Notes: generated by a model from the sequence alone, not told the origin. A DNA stretch of 64,000 nt from Sphingomonas sp. EC-HK361 (GCF_902498785.1 NZ_LR701493.1:107359-171358); one strand, 5' to 3'. Counted from the stretch's first letter, positions 25,107 to 33,678 are shown. Numbers and translations are program-made.

Positions 25107-25426
25107 CGCACACGCTTGCCCCTCCCTGGCAGGGAGGGGTTGGGGTGGGTCGGCCTGTGAGGCACGGTGCCGCCCAGCGACAAACCATCGAACATCGACG
25201 CTTGCAGCACCGCAAGCGCGCCGCCTAACATCAACCCCCAGACGAGGCCCGCACTCCACTAATTTACGCCGCGAGATGCGCCAAATGATCTGACGACGGA
25301 CAGCACGCGAAGCGTGACGGAGGGGGCGGACTCCCCACGCACGGCATCGCGTCCTCCCCCTCCGTCAGCTTCGCTGACACCTCCCCCTGGCGGGGGAGGA
25401 TCGTTCACAGCGACGGCTTTCGATCC
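25107..25426. repeat. Gene-free 320-bp gap filled with palindromic repeats
   Basis: No convincing gene lies here. Two repeat units are visible. One at 25117-25155 has CCCCTCCCTGGCAGGGAGGGG followed by GGGGTGGGTCGG. One at about 25303-25406 contains GCGTGACGGAGGGGG paired with CCCCCTCCGTCAGCTTCGCT, then CCTCCCCCTGGCGGGGGAGG. The stretch between them (about 25160-25300) shows nothing I can name. The region separates the grpE operon from the convergent ilvA gene, so the hairpins may end both transcripts. Confidence 0.8.
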
Positions 25427-26668
25427 TCAAGCCAATTCCACGGTGCTCGTCTCATACCCCGCGGCCTTGAGTGCCGCGATCAGCCGGTCGAGATGCGCCT
25501 TGTCGCGCGCCTCGCACTCGATATCGGTGATGAGGCCCTTGGCGGGAAGCGTGGTGAATACGCGCTGGTGATACACCTCGATGATGTTGATGCGTTCCTG
25601 ATCGAAGATGCGCGCCACGTTGAACAGCGCGCCGGGCTGATCCTGGAGTCGGATACGCAGGCGCGCGAGCCGCCCCGACCGCGCGAGATCGCGCAGCAGC
25701 ACGTTCGCCAGCAGGCGGGTGTCGATATTGCCGCCGCAAAGCACGACGCCGACGGTCTTGCCCATGAACCGCTCCGGATGCTGCATCAGCGCCGCAAGCC
25801 CTGCCGCACCCGCGCCCTCTACGACGGTCTTTTCGATCTGGAGCAGCAGACTTACTGCCTCCTCAAGGCTTCGCTCGGAGACGAGAACGATGTCGTCGAC
25901 AAGTTCGCGGACCATCGCGGAAGTGATCGCGCCCGGCTCCTTCACCGCGATGCCCTCTGCCAGCGTGTCACCTTCACACGGCATCTTCAGGCCGCGGATG
26001 CGCGCATACATCGACGGGAAGAGTTCGGCCTCCACACCGATGACCTCGATCCGCTTGCCGGCCGCGCGCGCGACGGTCGCCATCCCTGAGATCAGTCCGC
26101 CGCCGCCGATCGGCGTCACGATCGTGTCGATGTCGGGCACGTCCTCCAGCATCTCGATTGCGGTCGTGCCTGCCCCGGCGATGATCCGCGGATCATCGAA
26201 GGGGTGGACGAAGGTGTAGCCCCGCTCCGCCTCCAGCACGCGGGCGTGGGCATAGGCGGCGTCGAATGTGCTGCCTTCCAGCACGACGGTGGCGCCGTGC
26301 CCTTCGGTCTGCACGACCTTCACCGTCGGCGTATTGGTCGGCATGACGATCGTCGCGGGAATGCCGAGCCGCTTTGCGTGATAGGCAAGGCCCTGCGCAT
26401 GGTTGCCCGCCGAGGCTGCGATCACGCCCTTGGCGCGCGCTTCGGGGGTCAGCTGGAGCAGCGTGTTGAGCGCGCCGCGCTCCTTGTAGGCGGCGGTGAA
26501 CTGGAGGTTCTCGAACTTCAGATAGACGGTCGCGCCGGTCAGTTCGGAGAGCGTGCGGCTGATGAGCGTGGGCGTCCGCACGACCGCGTCGCGAATGCGC
26601 GCATGCGCGGCGCGGATATCATCGATCGAGACGGGGAGGGCGGTGTCGGTCTTTGTCTGGGTTGCCAT
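25427..26668 (-). CDS. ilvA: Threonine ammonia-lyase (threonine dehydratase) with ACT domain
   Basis: It deaminates threonine to 2-oxobutyrate, the first step of isoleucine synthesis. The 413-residue protein is a fold-type II PLP enzyme: KFENLQFTAAYKERGA carries the PLP lysine, ASAGNHAQGLAYHAKRLG binds substrate carboxylate, and PIGGGGLISGMA binds the cofactor phosphate. The C-terminal about 80 residues form one ACT-like domain (LRIRLQDQPGALFNVARIF), unlike the double regulatory domain of E. coli IlvA. This single-ACT layout is common in alphaproteobacteria. ATG 26668 is well placed. A catabolic (TdcB-like) role cannot be excluded. Confidence 0.93.
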   Translation of the reverse strand: MATQTKTDTALPVSIDDIRAAHARIRDAVVRTPTLISRTLSELTGATVYLKFENLQFTAAYKERGALNTLLQLTPEARAKGVIAASAGNHAQGLAYHAKRLGIPATIVMPTNTPTVKVVQTEGHGATVVLEGSTFDAAYAHARVLEAERGYTFVHPFDDPRIIAGAGTTAIEMLEDVPDIDTIVTPIGGGGLISGMATVARAAGKRIEVIGVEAELFPSMYARIRGLKMPCEGDTLAEGIAVKEPGAITSAMVRELVDDIVLVSERSLEEAVSLLLQIEKTVVEGAGAAGLAALMQHPERFMGKTVGVVLCGGNIDTRLLANVLLRDLARSGRLARLRIRLQDQPGALFNVARIFDQERINIIEVYHQRVFTTLPAKGLITDIECEARDKAHLDRLIAALKAAGYETSTVELA

Positions 26669-26678
26669 ATCTTCTTCC

Positions 26679-26757
26679 GTTCGCCCTGAGCTTGTCGAAG
26701 GGCGGCCTGCACGGCGCCCGGCGGGCGGGCTTCGACAGGCTCAGCCCGAACGGGTCA
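26679..26757. repeat. Palindromic repeat, GTTCGCCCTGAGCTTGTCGAAGG type
   Basis: Arms CGTTCGCCCTGAGCTTGTCG (26679-26698) and CGACAGGCTCAGCCCGAACG (26731-26750) form an imperfect inverted repeat around a GC-rich centre. It is the same class as 12090-12157 and 39247-39339. It lies in the divergent promoter region between ilvA and the following reductase gene. Confidence 0.8.
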
Positions 26758-26820
26758 GAGGTTCGGGCACGCGCCTAGACCATCTGGCGCGGCGGGGGAA
26801 CAGGCCCTATCGCGAGCTCC

Positions 26821-27660
26821 ATGAAGATCGCTTTCATCGGAACCGGCGTGATGGGCGCGCCGATGGCGGGGCACCTCGCCGCGGCGGGGCACGACCTCAC
26901 CGTCTATAATCGCACGCGCGCCAAGGCCGAGGCGACTGGCTTGCGCGTCGCGGCCACGCCCGCCGAGGCAGCGAGCGACAAGGACGTCGTCATCACCTGC
27001 GTCGGGAACGATAGCGATCTGGAAGCCGTAACGCTCGGCCCCGACGGTGCGTTTGCCGCCATGCGCGACGATGCGGTTTTCATCGATCATACGACGGTGT
27101 CGGCCGATATCGCGCGAAGGCTAGCGGGCGCACGATCGATGGTTGTCGATGCGCCCGTGTCCGGGGGGCAGGCGGGCGCGGAGGCCGGCAAGCTGTCGAT
27201 CATGTGTGGCGGCACGGCAGAAGCCATGGCGAAGGCGGAGCCGATCATGCGGGCCTATGCTGCGCGGATCGTCCATGTCGGCGCGGCGGGCGCGGGCCAG
27301 CAGACCAAGATGGTCAACCAGATCTGTATTGCAGGCGTCCTGCAGGGTGTCGCCGAGGGTCTGCGTTTCGCCCAGAAGAGCGACCTCGATCTCGACAAGG
27401 TGCTGGAGGCGATCTCGGGCGGCGCTGCGCAAAGCTGGCAGATGGTGAACCGCTGGCAGTCGATGGCGGAGGACCGCTTCGACTTCGGCTTCGCAATCGA
27501 CTGGATGCGCAAGGACCTTGGCCTCGCGCTGGACGAGGCGACGCGTAACGGCGCGGTGTTGCCTCTGGCGGCGCTGGTGGATCAATTCTACGCCGAGGTT
27601 CAGGGGATGGGCGGCGCGCGACAGGATACGAGTGCGCTGGTGAGAAGGCTTCCGAGATAA
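26821..27660 (+). CDS. NAD(P)-dependent beta-hydroxyacid dehydrogenase (HIBADH family)
   Basis: A 279-residue oxidoreductase of the 3-hydroxyisobutyrate dehydrogenase / tartronate semialdehyde reductase family. The nucleotide-binding motif IGTGVMGAPMAGHLAAAGH is at the N-terminus with VYNRT next to it, a pattern compatible with NADP preference. Further blocks are DAPVSGGQAGAEAGKLSIMCGG (substrate binding) and QQTKMVNQI, which contains the catalytic lysine. The C-terminal all-alpha domain is complete (WMRKDLGLALDEA). Members differ in substrate, so the exact one is open. No pathway partner is next to it. Confidence 0.9.
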   Translation: MKIAFIGTGVMGAPMAGHLAAAGHDLTVYNRTRAKAEATGLRVAATPAEAASDKDVVITCVGNDSDLEAVTLGPDGAFAAMRDDAVFIDHTTVSADIARRLAGARSMVVDAPVSGGQAGAEAGKLSIMCGGTAEAMAKAEPIMRAYAARIVHVGAAGAGQQTKMVNQICIAGVLQGVAEGLRFAQKSDLDLDKVLEAISGGAAQSWQMVNRWQSMAEDRFDFGFAIDWMRKDLGLALDEATRNGAVLPLAALVDQFYAEVQGMGGARQDTSALVRRLPR

Positions 27661-27661
27661 C

Positions 27662-27758
27662 CGTCGCCCCTGCGCAGGCAGGGGCCTATGGCTCTCACCT
27701 TCAAGTGCTAAGTTCAATAACGGATAGACATAGGCCCCTGCCTGCGCAGGGGCGACGG
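27662..27758. repeat. Long perfect inverted repeat, 28-bp arms
   Basis: The arms at 27662-27689 and 27731-27758 are complementary over about 28 bp (core CCCCTGCGCAGGCAGGGGCC), separated by an AT-richer 41-bp loop. Each arm also contains a small palindrome. It lies directly downstream of the reductase gene and 9 bp before the amidohydrolase start, with the last bases of the right arm (GACGGAG) serving as ribosome-binding site. Confidence 0.9.
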
Positions 27759-27767
27759 AGTAAGTGG

Positions 27768-29450
27768 ATGCGTCGTTCCCTCATCGCCTTTTTCGCTTTC
27801 GCGCTCTCCACCCCCGCGTTCGCCGATGGTATTATCGACAACGTCAACGGCATCGCGCTCGATTCGCGCGGGCAGGTGGTGCATTTCAAGGCGCTGCTGA
27901 TCGACAAGGAGGGGCGCGTTACGCGCCTCGTGCCCCCGGGCGAGGAACCACCCAAGCTCAGCCGTAAGGAATTGAAGAAGAACGCCGGCAAGCCGCTCTA
28001 CGACTGGCGCGCAGACATGGGCGGCAAGACGCTGATTCCCGGCTTTATCGATGCGCACGGTCATGTCACCGAACTCGGCTTCCGCGCCGGCGCGCTCGAT
28101 CTTTCCGACACGAAGTCGCTCGACGAGGCAAAGGCGAAGATCGCGGCCTATGTCGCGGCGAATCCGGAGAAGCGCTGGATCCTGGGTGGCGGCTGGAACC
28201 AGGAGCAGTGGGGCCTTGGCCGCTTCCCGACAGCCGCGGACCTCGAGGGCGTGGCGGGCGATCATCCGATCTGGCTGTCACGCGCGGACGGCCATGCCAG
28301 TTGGGCGAACGCCGCTGCGATGCGCGAAGCTGGCATTACGGCGGCGAGCGTCGCCCCGGCTGGCGGGCGGATCGAAAAGGCGGGATCGCAGCCATCGGGC
28401 GTCTTCGTCGATGCGGCGCAATCGCTCGTCGAAAAGGTCGTGCCGCAGCCGCTCCCCAAGGAGCGCGATGCCGCGTTCCTGACGGCGCAGCAGATCCTGC
28501 TCGGTTATGGTGTCACCGCGGTGGCCGACATGGGCACGACGCTGGACGACTGGCTGACCTATCGCAGGATGGGCGATATCGGCGCGCTGCGCGTGCGGGT
28601 GATGAGCTATGGCCTGGGCGTCGAAACCGCGATCCGCGTCGGGGGCAAGGGACCGACGCCGTGGCTCTACGGCGATCATCTGCGCATGGGTGGGGTGAAG
28701 CTCTACGCCGACGGTGCGCTTGGTTCGCGCGGGGCGTGGCTGAAACAGCCTTATAGCGATGCACCGGGGCAGCGCGGCGCCGGTTTCCTGACCGATACCC
28801 AGCTCCAGAACTCGATGAGCCGGGCTGCGATGGATGGCTGGCAGGTCGCGGTCCATGCCATCGGCGACAAGGCGAACGAGGAGGTCCTCGACGCCATCGA
28901 TGTGCTGTCGCAGACCTACAAGGGTGATCGCCGCTGGCGTGTCGAGCATGCGCAGATCGTCGATCCCGCCGACCTGCCGCGCTTCGGGCGTAACACGACG
29001 ATCGCATCGATGCAGCCGACCCACGAGACGAGCGACCGGCTGATGGCGGAAGCGCGTCTCGGTCCGCAGCGACTTGCGGGCGCCTATGCGTGGAAATCGA
29101 TGCTTGCCAATGGATCGAAGCTTGCCTTCGGGTCGGACTTTCCGGTGGAGCGGCCGGACCCGTTCGCGGGCTGGGCTTCCGCCTTCACGCGGCAAGGTGC
29201 CGATGGTTTGCCGCCCGGCGGGTGGCAACCGCAGGAGATCGTGACGCGCGAGCAGGCGTGGTGGGCATTCACTGGCGGTGCCGCCTATGCCGGCTTTGCG
29301 GAAGGCAAGTTCGGCAGCCTGCAGCCGGGTCAGCGTGCGGACTTCATCATCGTCGACCGGGACCCCACGATCGTCAATGCCGGCGATCTGCGCAGGACCG
29401 TGGTGCAGCAGACCTGGGTGGGCGGCGAAAAGGTCTTCGAGCGCAAATAG
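27768..29450 (+). CDS. Exported amidohydrolase, YtcJ/imidazolonepropionase-like
   Basis: A 560-residue member of the amidohydrolase superfamily with a Sec signal peptide (LIAFFAFALSTPAFAD, about 5-20), so it acts in the periplasm. Metal ligands are visible as DAHGHV (HxH, near 95) and later as HAIGD and the terminal Asp of FGSDFPVE. The insert with WILGGGWNQEQWG is typical of the YtcJ-like branch, whose substrates are mostly unknown. ATG 27768 starts the signal peptide. The upstream region is a 28-bp inverted repeat, so translation may be affected by RNA folding. Confidence 0.88.
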   Translation: MRRSLIAFFAFALSTPAFADGIIDNVNGIALDSRGQVVHFKALLIDKEGRVTRLVPPGEEPPKLSRKELKKNAGKPLYDWRADMGGKTLIPGFIDAHGHVTELGFRAGALDLSDTKSLDEAKAKIAAYVAANPEKRWILGGGWNQEQWGLGRFPTAADLEGVAGDHPIWLSRADGHASWANAAAMREAGITAASVAPAGGRIEKAGSQPSGVFVDAAQSLVEKVVPQPLPKERDAAFLTAQQILLGYGVTAVADMGTTLDDWLTYRRMGDIGALRVRVMSYGLGVETAIRVGGKGPTPWLYGDHLRMGGVKLYADGALGSRGAWLKQPYSDAPGQRGAGFLTDTQLQNSMSRAAMDGWQVAVHAIGDKANEEVLDAIDVLSQTYKGDRRWRVEHAQIVDPADLPRFGRNTTIASMQPTHETSDRLMAEARLGPQRLAGAYAWKSMLANGSKLAFGSDFPVERPDPFAGWASAFTRQGADGLPPGGWQPQEIVTREQAWWAFTGGAAYAGFAEGKFGSLQPGQRADFIIVDRDPTIVNAGDLRRTVVQQTWVGGEKVFERK

Positions 29451-29473
29451 GTCCGAAACGGATTTTGCCTACG

Positions 29474-29488
29474 TTAACCAGTGCTTAG
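29474..29488 (+). promoter_or_regulatory. Candidate CtrA box upstream of the PilZ gene
   Basis: The sequence TTAA-CCAGTGC-TTAG fits the alphaproteobacterial CtrA consensus TTAA-N7-TTAA with one mismatch. It is about 80 bp before the GTG start of the PilZ gene, a typical distance for CtrA activation. AT-rich half-sites are uncommon by chance in DNA this GC-rich, but one near-match in 64 kb is not proof. Confidence 0.4.
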
Positions 29489-29567
29489 CGCGATGACGAT
29501 AGGATTTAGGCAAGGGCAGGCCGGGGATCGGCACATGTCTTGTACTTGGTCGTGACGGAGTCTGCCG

Positions 29568-30071
29568 GTGAAAGAACGCGAGCCGCGCCGACGCGTATTG
29601 GTGAAGGCACGGATGCGGCTGGGCAATGATTGGTCGGACGTGTCGATCCAGAATGTCTCGTCACGCGGGCTCATGGCGCGCGCGGGCGGGGCAGCACCGC
29701 AGCAGGGCGCCTATATCGAAATCCGCAAGGCGACCATCGTCATCGTTGCGCGGGCGGTGTGGGTGAAGGGGCAGATGTTCGGCGTCCGCACACAGGACAG
29801 CCTCGATATCGAAGGGTTGCTGCAAAGCGCAGCCGACCAGAACAAGCAGGTTGCGAACCGCGGCGCCGGGAAAGTGGAACGCCGCGATCCGCAGCGCCTT
29901 GCCAGCGATATCGCCGCGCGAACAGAACGCAGCCGCGCGCTTGCCCGGTCGATGCAGTTCATCGTTTTCGTCGGCGTGATCGGCGTCGCCGGCTGGCTGC
30001 TCGTCGATGCGCTGAGCGGCGCGCTGGCCAGCCCGCTCGCTGTTGTGCGAAGCGCGCTCGCCGGCGGCTGA
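29568..30071 (+). CDS. PilZ-domain protein with C-terminal membrane segment
   Basis: A 167-residue protein that probably binds cyclic di-GMP. The PilZ signature is complete: R-x3-R within the first eight residues (REPRR) and N-x-S-x2-G as NVSSRG (about 29-34). A beta-rich domain follows to about residue 85. A charged linker leads to one hydrophobic helix (FIVFVGVIGVAGWLLVDAL, about 129-147), so it is likely anchored in the inner membrane. Start is GTG 29568 with GGAGTCTGCCG upstream. A CtrA-like box lies in its promoter region, suggesting cell-cycle or motility control. It converges on the next gene with 7 bp between stops. Confidence 0.85.
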   Translation: MKEREPRRRVLVKARMRLGNDWSDVSIQNVSSRGLMARAGGAAPQQGAYIEIRKATIVIVARAVWVKGQMFGVRTQDSLDIEGLLQSAADQNKQVANRGAGKVERRDPQRLASDIAARTERSRALARSMQFIVFVGVIGVAGWLLVDALSGALASPLAVVRSALAGG

Positions 30072-30078
30072 TCGGGCG

Positions 30079-31482
30079 TCAGTCGCCGGTCAGGATGCGA
30101 TCGACGAGCTGCTTCACGGTTGGCACGAAGCCGTTGGAATAGAATGGGTCGCGCTTGAAGTTGAAGGCGGAATGGCCCGCGAACATCAGGTTCTGCTCGG
30201 TATCGCCGCCGTGCGCGATGTCCTGGAGCGTCTTCTGGATGCAGAAGCTGCGCGGGTCGGCGAGGCGGCCCGTGGAATTGGTTTCGCTGTCCATCCATGA
30301 CGAGAAGGCGCACTGGCTGAGGCAGCCCATGCAATCGGCCTGATCCTTGCGGATTTCCGTCTTTTCGGAAGGGGTCACGAAGACAAGTGTGTTGTCCGGG
30401 GTCTTCAGCGCGTCGGTGAAGCCGTGGCCGAACCATTCGCGTGCGCGCAGCAGATCGTTGCGGGTCACCCAGAAGTTCTTGCCCTTTACGCCGACATCGA
30501 GCTGGAAGATGTGGTCGCCGGCCTCCTGCGTGGAAAAGGCGATCTGCCTTTCGCTGCGCGCTTCGAGATTGCGCAGGAACGGGTTGCGCACCGCGGAGGA
30601 ATAGAAGCCGGTCGGCGAGAAGCGGTGGAGGAGGACATCGCCCTCCTCGATCGTCATCAGCCGCTCTTTCCACCCCTCGGGGATCGGGCTTTCCTTGGTC
30701 AGCAGCGGCCGGGTGCCGAACTGGAAGGCGATCTTGCCGAGCTCGGGATTGTCGATCCAGTCGTTCCAGTCACGCAGATACCAGACGCCGCCCGCCATCA
30801 CGATCGGGGTGGAATCGGGAATGCCGCCTTCGCGCATCGTCTCCCGCAGCGCCTTCACGCGTGGATAGGGGTCTTGCGGCGCAAGAGGGTCCTCGGCGTT
30901 CGACAGGCCGTTATGCCCCCCCGCGAGCCAGGGGTCTTCATAGACCACGGCCGCCAGCCATTCGGACGCTTTCGAATAGGCGCGCTTCCACAGCGCGCGG
31001 AAGGCGCGGCCGGAGCTGACGATGGGAAGGTAGGAGACGTTGTAGGACGCCGCGATCTCGCTGAGCTTGTAGGGCATGCCGGCGCCGCAGGTCACGCCCG
31101 CGACAAGGCCCTTGGTACGCTCCAGCACGCCGTGCAACACACGCTGCGCGCCGCCCATTTCCCACAGCACGTTGATGTTGATCGCGCCCTTGCCACCGGC
31201 GATGTCGAACGCGCGGCGGACCTGCTGGACGGCGCCCTCGATCGCGTATTCGATCAGTTCCTCATGCCGGGCGCGGCGGGTGAGGGCGTTGTAGACCTGC
31301 GGGATGATCTTGCCTTCGGGATCGTAGCTGTCGGCGTTAACCGCAGAGACCGTACCGATTCCGCCAGCCGCCGCCCAGGCGCCAGCGGATGCATGGTTGG
31401 TCGCCGCCACGCCCTTGCCGCCCTCGACGAGCGGCCACACTTCGTGGCCGCCATAGATGATCGGCGTCAGTCCCTTGAACAC
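30079..31482 (-). CDS. Nitronate monooxygenase-like flavoprotein with cysteine-rich C-terminal extension
   Basis: A 467-residue TIM-barrel flavoprotein of the nitronate monooxygenase / FabK-like family: IIYGGHEVWPLV, ININVLWEMGG, GVTCGAGMPYK, PIVMAGGVWYLRD and AFQFGTRPLLTKESPIPE. Usual members have about 320-380 residues. Here about 110 extra C-terminal residues include C-x2-C-x3-C (DCMGCLSQCAF) and a further cysteine (RSFCIQK), resembling an iron-sulfur ligand set. Start is GTG 31482. It probably uses FMN; the substrate and the cluster are unproven. It stands alone, convergent with the PilZ gene. Confidence 0.82.
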   Translation of the reverse strand: MFKGLTPIIYGGHEVWPLVEGGKGVAATNHASAGAWAAAGGIGTVSAVNADSYDPEGKIIPQVYNALTRRARHEELIEYAIEGAVQQVRRAFDIAGGKGAININVLWEMGGAQRVLHGVLERTKGLVAGVTCGAGMPYKLSEIAASYNVSYLPIVSSGRAFRALWKRAYSKASEWLAAVVYEDPWLAGGHNGLSNAEDPLAPQDPYPRVKALRETMREGGIPDSTPIVMAGGVWYLRDWNDWIDNPELGKIAFQFGTRPLLTKESPIPEGWKERLMTIEEGDVLLHRFSPTGFYSSAVRNPFLRNLEARSERQIAFSTQEAGDHIFQLDVGVKGKNFWVTRNDLLRAREWFGHGFTDALKTPDNTLVFVTPSEKTEIRKDQADCMGCLSQCAFSSWMDSETNSTGRLADPRSFCIQKTLQDIAHGGDTEQNLMFAGHSAFNFKRDPFYSNGFVPTVKQLVDRILTGD

Positions 31483-31594
31483 GTCTCTTCGTCACCTTTT
31501 CGACACAATGCGTGGCCTCCCTATAGCGAAAGGCAGCGCGGACGCGAGGAAATACGTTTGGGGCGCGGGGTTGGATGCGGGAGCGACAGCCGAT

Positions 31595-31649
31595 GTGCTC
31601 CCGCGAAGGCGGGGACCCAGGCTGGGCTCCCGCCTTCGCGGGAGCACAA
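31595..31649. repeat. Palindromic repeat, GCTCCCGCGAAGGCGGG type
   Basis: The arms GTGCTCCCGCGAAGGCGGGG and CTCCCGCCTTCGCGGGAGCAC form a strong inverted repeat with a short GACCCAGGCTGGG centre. It ends a few bases before the lpdA stop codon and could act as a terminator hairpin for the pdhC-lpdA operon. It is nearly identical to 40617-40672. Confidence 0.85.
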
Positions 31650-31654
31650 TAAAC

Positions 31655-33052
31655 TCAGATATGAATCGCCCGCCCATATGCTCCCAGCACGCTCTCATGC
31701 ATCATTTCGGAGAGCGTCGGGTGCGGGAAGACGGTTTCCATGAACTCCGCCTCGGTCAGCTCGCCCGTCTTGCCGACGGTGTAGCCCTGGATCAGCTCGG
31801 TCACTTCCGCGCCGACCATGTGCGCCCCGAGCAACTCGCCGGTCTTCGCATCGAACACCGTCTTCACAAAGCCCTCGGCTTCGCCCAGCGCGATCGCCTT
31901 GCCGTTGCCGATGAAGGGGAAGTTGCCGACCTTCACCTCATAGCCGGCTTCCTTCGCCTTCGCCTCGGTCAGCCCGACGCTCGCGACCTGCGGGTGGCAG
32001 TAGGTGCAGCCGGGAATGTTGAGCGGGTCCATCGCGTGCGGGTGCTTGCCCGCAATGGCCTCGGCCGCGATGACGCCCTCGTGGCTCGCCTTGTGCGCGA
32101 GCCAGGGCGGGGCGGTGATGTCGCCGATCGCGTAGATGCCGTCGACATTGGTCTTGCACATCGCATCGGTCTTCAGGAACCCGCGATCGGTCTCGACCCC
32201 CAGTGCCTCCAGGCCGATATCTGCGGTGTTCGGCACGATCCCTATCGCGACGATGACATGGCTGAAATCGGTCGTCGCAACCTTGCCGTCCTTGTCCTTG
32301 ATCGTCGCCTTGACCCCCGACGCGCCGACCTCGATCTTGTCCACCCCAGCCTTGGTCATGATCGTCATGCCCTGCTTGGTAAGCGCCTTCTCCAGGAAGG
32401 CGGAGACGTCGGCATCCTCGACCGGCACGATCCGGTCGAGCATCTCGACCACGGTCACCTCGGCGCCCATGTCGTTGTAGAAGCTGGCGAACTCGATCCC
32501 GATCGCCCCGGAGCCGATGACGAGCAACTTCTTCGGCATTTCGGGCGGGGTCATCGCGTGGCGATACGTCCACACGCGCTTGCCGTCAGCGGGCACGCCC
32601 GGGAAGTCACGCGCCCGCGCGCCGGTCGCGACGATGATGTTCTTGGCCGAAAGCTCGGTCGTCTTGCCGTCCTTGTCGGTGACGGTCAGCTTGCCTTTGC
32701 CCGTCAGTTTGCCGGTGCCCATATGCACGACGATCTTGTTCTTCTTCATCAGGTGCGTGACGCCCTGATTGAGCTGCTTCGCCACCCCGCGCGACCGCTT
32801 CACGACAGCATCGATATCCGCGCTGATCTTCTCGGCGGCGAGGCCGTAGTCCTTGGCGTGGCGCATATAATGGAAAATCTCGGCCGATCGCAGCAGCGCC
32901 TTGGTCGGGATGCACCCCCAGTTGAGGCAGATCCCGCCAAGCAGCTCCCGCTCGACGATCGCGACCTTGAGGCCGAGCTGCGCCGCCCGGATCGCCGCGA
33001 CATAGCCGCCGGGGCCCGAGCCGAGCACGATGAGGTCGTAGGTGTCTGCCAC
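31655..33052 (-). CDS. lpdA: Dihydrolipoyl dehydrogenase (E3)
   Basis: E3 reoxidises dihydrolipoamide of 2-oxoacid dehydrogenase complexes with NAD+. The 465-residue flavoprotein has the FAD motif LGSGPGGYVAAIRAAQLG, the redox disulfide GGICLNWGCIPTKALL (C-x4-C), an NAD motif VIGSGAIGIEFASF, and the C-terminal interface with HPHPTLSE-like VFPHPTLSEMMHES, which carries the catalytic His-Glu pair. Start is GTG 33052. It is the last gene of the pdhC operon, so pyruvate dehydrogenase is its likely main partner; the same E3 may also serve the 2-oxoglutarate complex. Confidence 0.96.
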   Translation of the reverse strand: MADTYDLIVLGSGPGGYVAAIRAAQLGLKVAIVERELLGGICLNWGCIPTKALLRSAEIFHYMRHAKDYGLAAEKISADIDAVVKRSRGVAKQLNQGVTHLMKKNKIVVHMGTGKLTGKGKLTVTDKDGKTTELSAKNIIVATGARARDFPGVPADGKRVWTYRHAMTPPEMPKKLLVIGSGAIGIEFASFYNDMGAEVTVVEMLDRIVPVEDADVSAFLEKALTKQGMTIMTKAGVDKIEVGASGVKATIKDKDGKVATTDFSHVIVAIGIVPNTADIGLEALGVETDRGFLKTDAMCKTNVDGIYAIGDITAPPWLAHKASHEGVIAAEAIAGKHPHAMDPLNIPGCTYCHPQVASVGLTEAKAKEAGYEVKVGNFPFIGNGKAIALGEAEGFVKTVFDAKTGELLGAHMVGAEVTELIQGYTVGKTGELTEAEFMETVFPHPTLSEMMHESVLGAYGRAIHI

Positions 33053-33102
33053 TGTGTCCGTCCTTGTTCGCGTGGCCCGCTCAAGGGCCGCATATTCGAA
33101 AA

Positions 33103-33489
33103 CTACGCCGCCATTCCCGGCACCTTGCGCGGCTGGCGGTCCTCGCCGATCGCGACGAAGACGAAGCGCGCCTGCGTCACGTTATAGGCTTCCTCGCTGT
33201 GGCGGCTGCGGCGCCACGCCTCGACCTCGATCGTCATCGACGTGCGGCCGGTCGCGACAAGCGTCGCGTAGACCGACAGCTCGTCGCCGACGATGACGGG
33301 GCGGTGGAACTTCATCCCCTCGACCGCGATCGTGACTGCGCGGCCGCCGCAATGCCGCGACGCGACCGACCCGGCCGCCAAATCCATATGGCCCATCAGC
33401 CAGCCGCCGAAGATGTCGCCGTAGGGGTTGGCGTCGGCGGGCATTGCCGTGACGCGGATGATGGGGGAGCCTTGCGGCAACATCGTCAT
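33103..33489 (-). CDS. Acyl-CoA thioesterase, YciA-type hot-dog fold
   Basis: A 128-residue hot-dog protein. NPYGDIFGGWLMGHMDLAAG contains the family's catalytic Asp region, followed by GGRAVTIAVEGMKFHRPVIVGD and TSMTIEVEAW. This matches YciA-like acyl-CoA hydrolases, which cleave short- to long-chain acyl-CoAs. ATG 33489 is fixed by its ATGA overlap with the upstream small membrane gene. Its place between the E2 and E3 genes of pyruvate dehydrogenase suggests that it may relieve acetyl-CoA or free CoA imbalance, but this is inferred from position alone. Confidence 0.88.
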   Translation of the reverse strand: MTMLPQGSPIIRVTAMPADANPYGDIFGGWLMGHMDLAAGSVASRHCGGRAVTIAVEGMKFHRPVIVGDELSVYATLVATGRTSMTIEVEAWRRSRHSEEAYNVTQARFVFVAIGEDRQPRKVPGMAA

Positions 33490-33677
33490 GCGCGACGCCC
33501 CGCGCGCAGGATCGGCGGCACCTGGAGCAGTGCGGCAATCGCGACCGTCACGCCGCCGACCGCCCAGATCGTCGCTGCGCCGGGCGGATAGCTCCACGCA
33601 AACGCCCAGAAGACGAGGAAGACGACCGCGACGGCGATCACCAGATGCGCGACTTCGATGACAAGCGCGGGCCGCAC
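33486..33677 (-). CDS. Small two-helix membrane protein in the pdh operon
   Basis: A 63-residue protein with two hydrophobic helices (VIEVAHLVIAVAVVFLVFWAF and IWAVGGVTVAIAALL), ending in a short basic tail. GTG 33677 lies one nucleotide after the pdhC stop, and the gene overlaps the thioesterase start, so it is translated within the operon. No family is recognised. It is probably an inner-membrane protein. Position suggests a link to pyruvate dehydrogenase output, but no function can be assigned. Confidence 0.65.
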   Translation of the reverse strand: MRPALVIEVAHLVIAVAVVFLVFWAFAWSYPPGAATIWAVGGVTVAIAALLQVPPILRAGRRA

Positions 33678-33678
33678 C

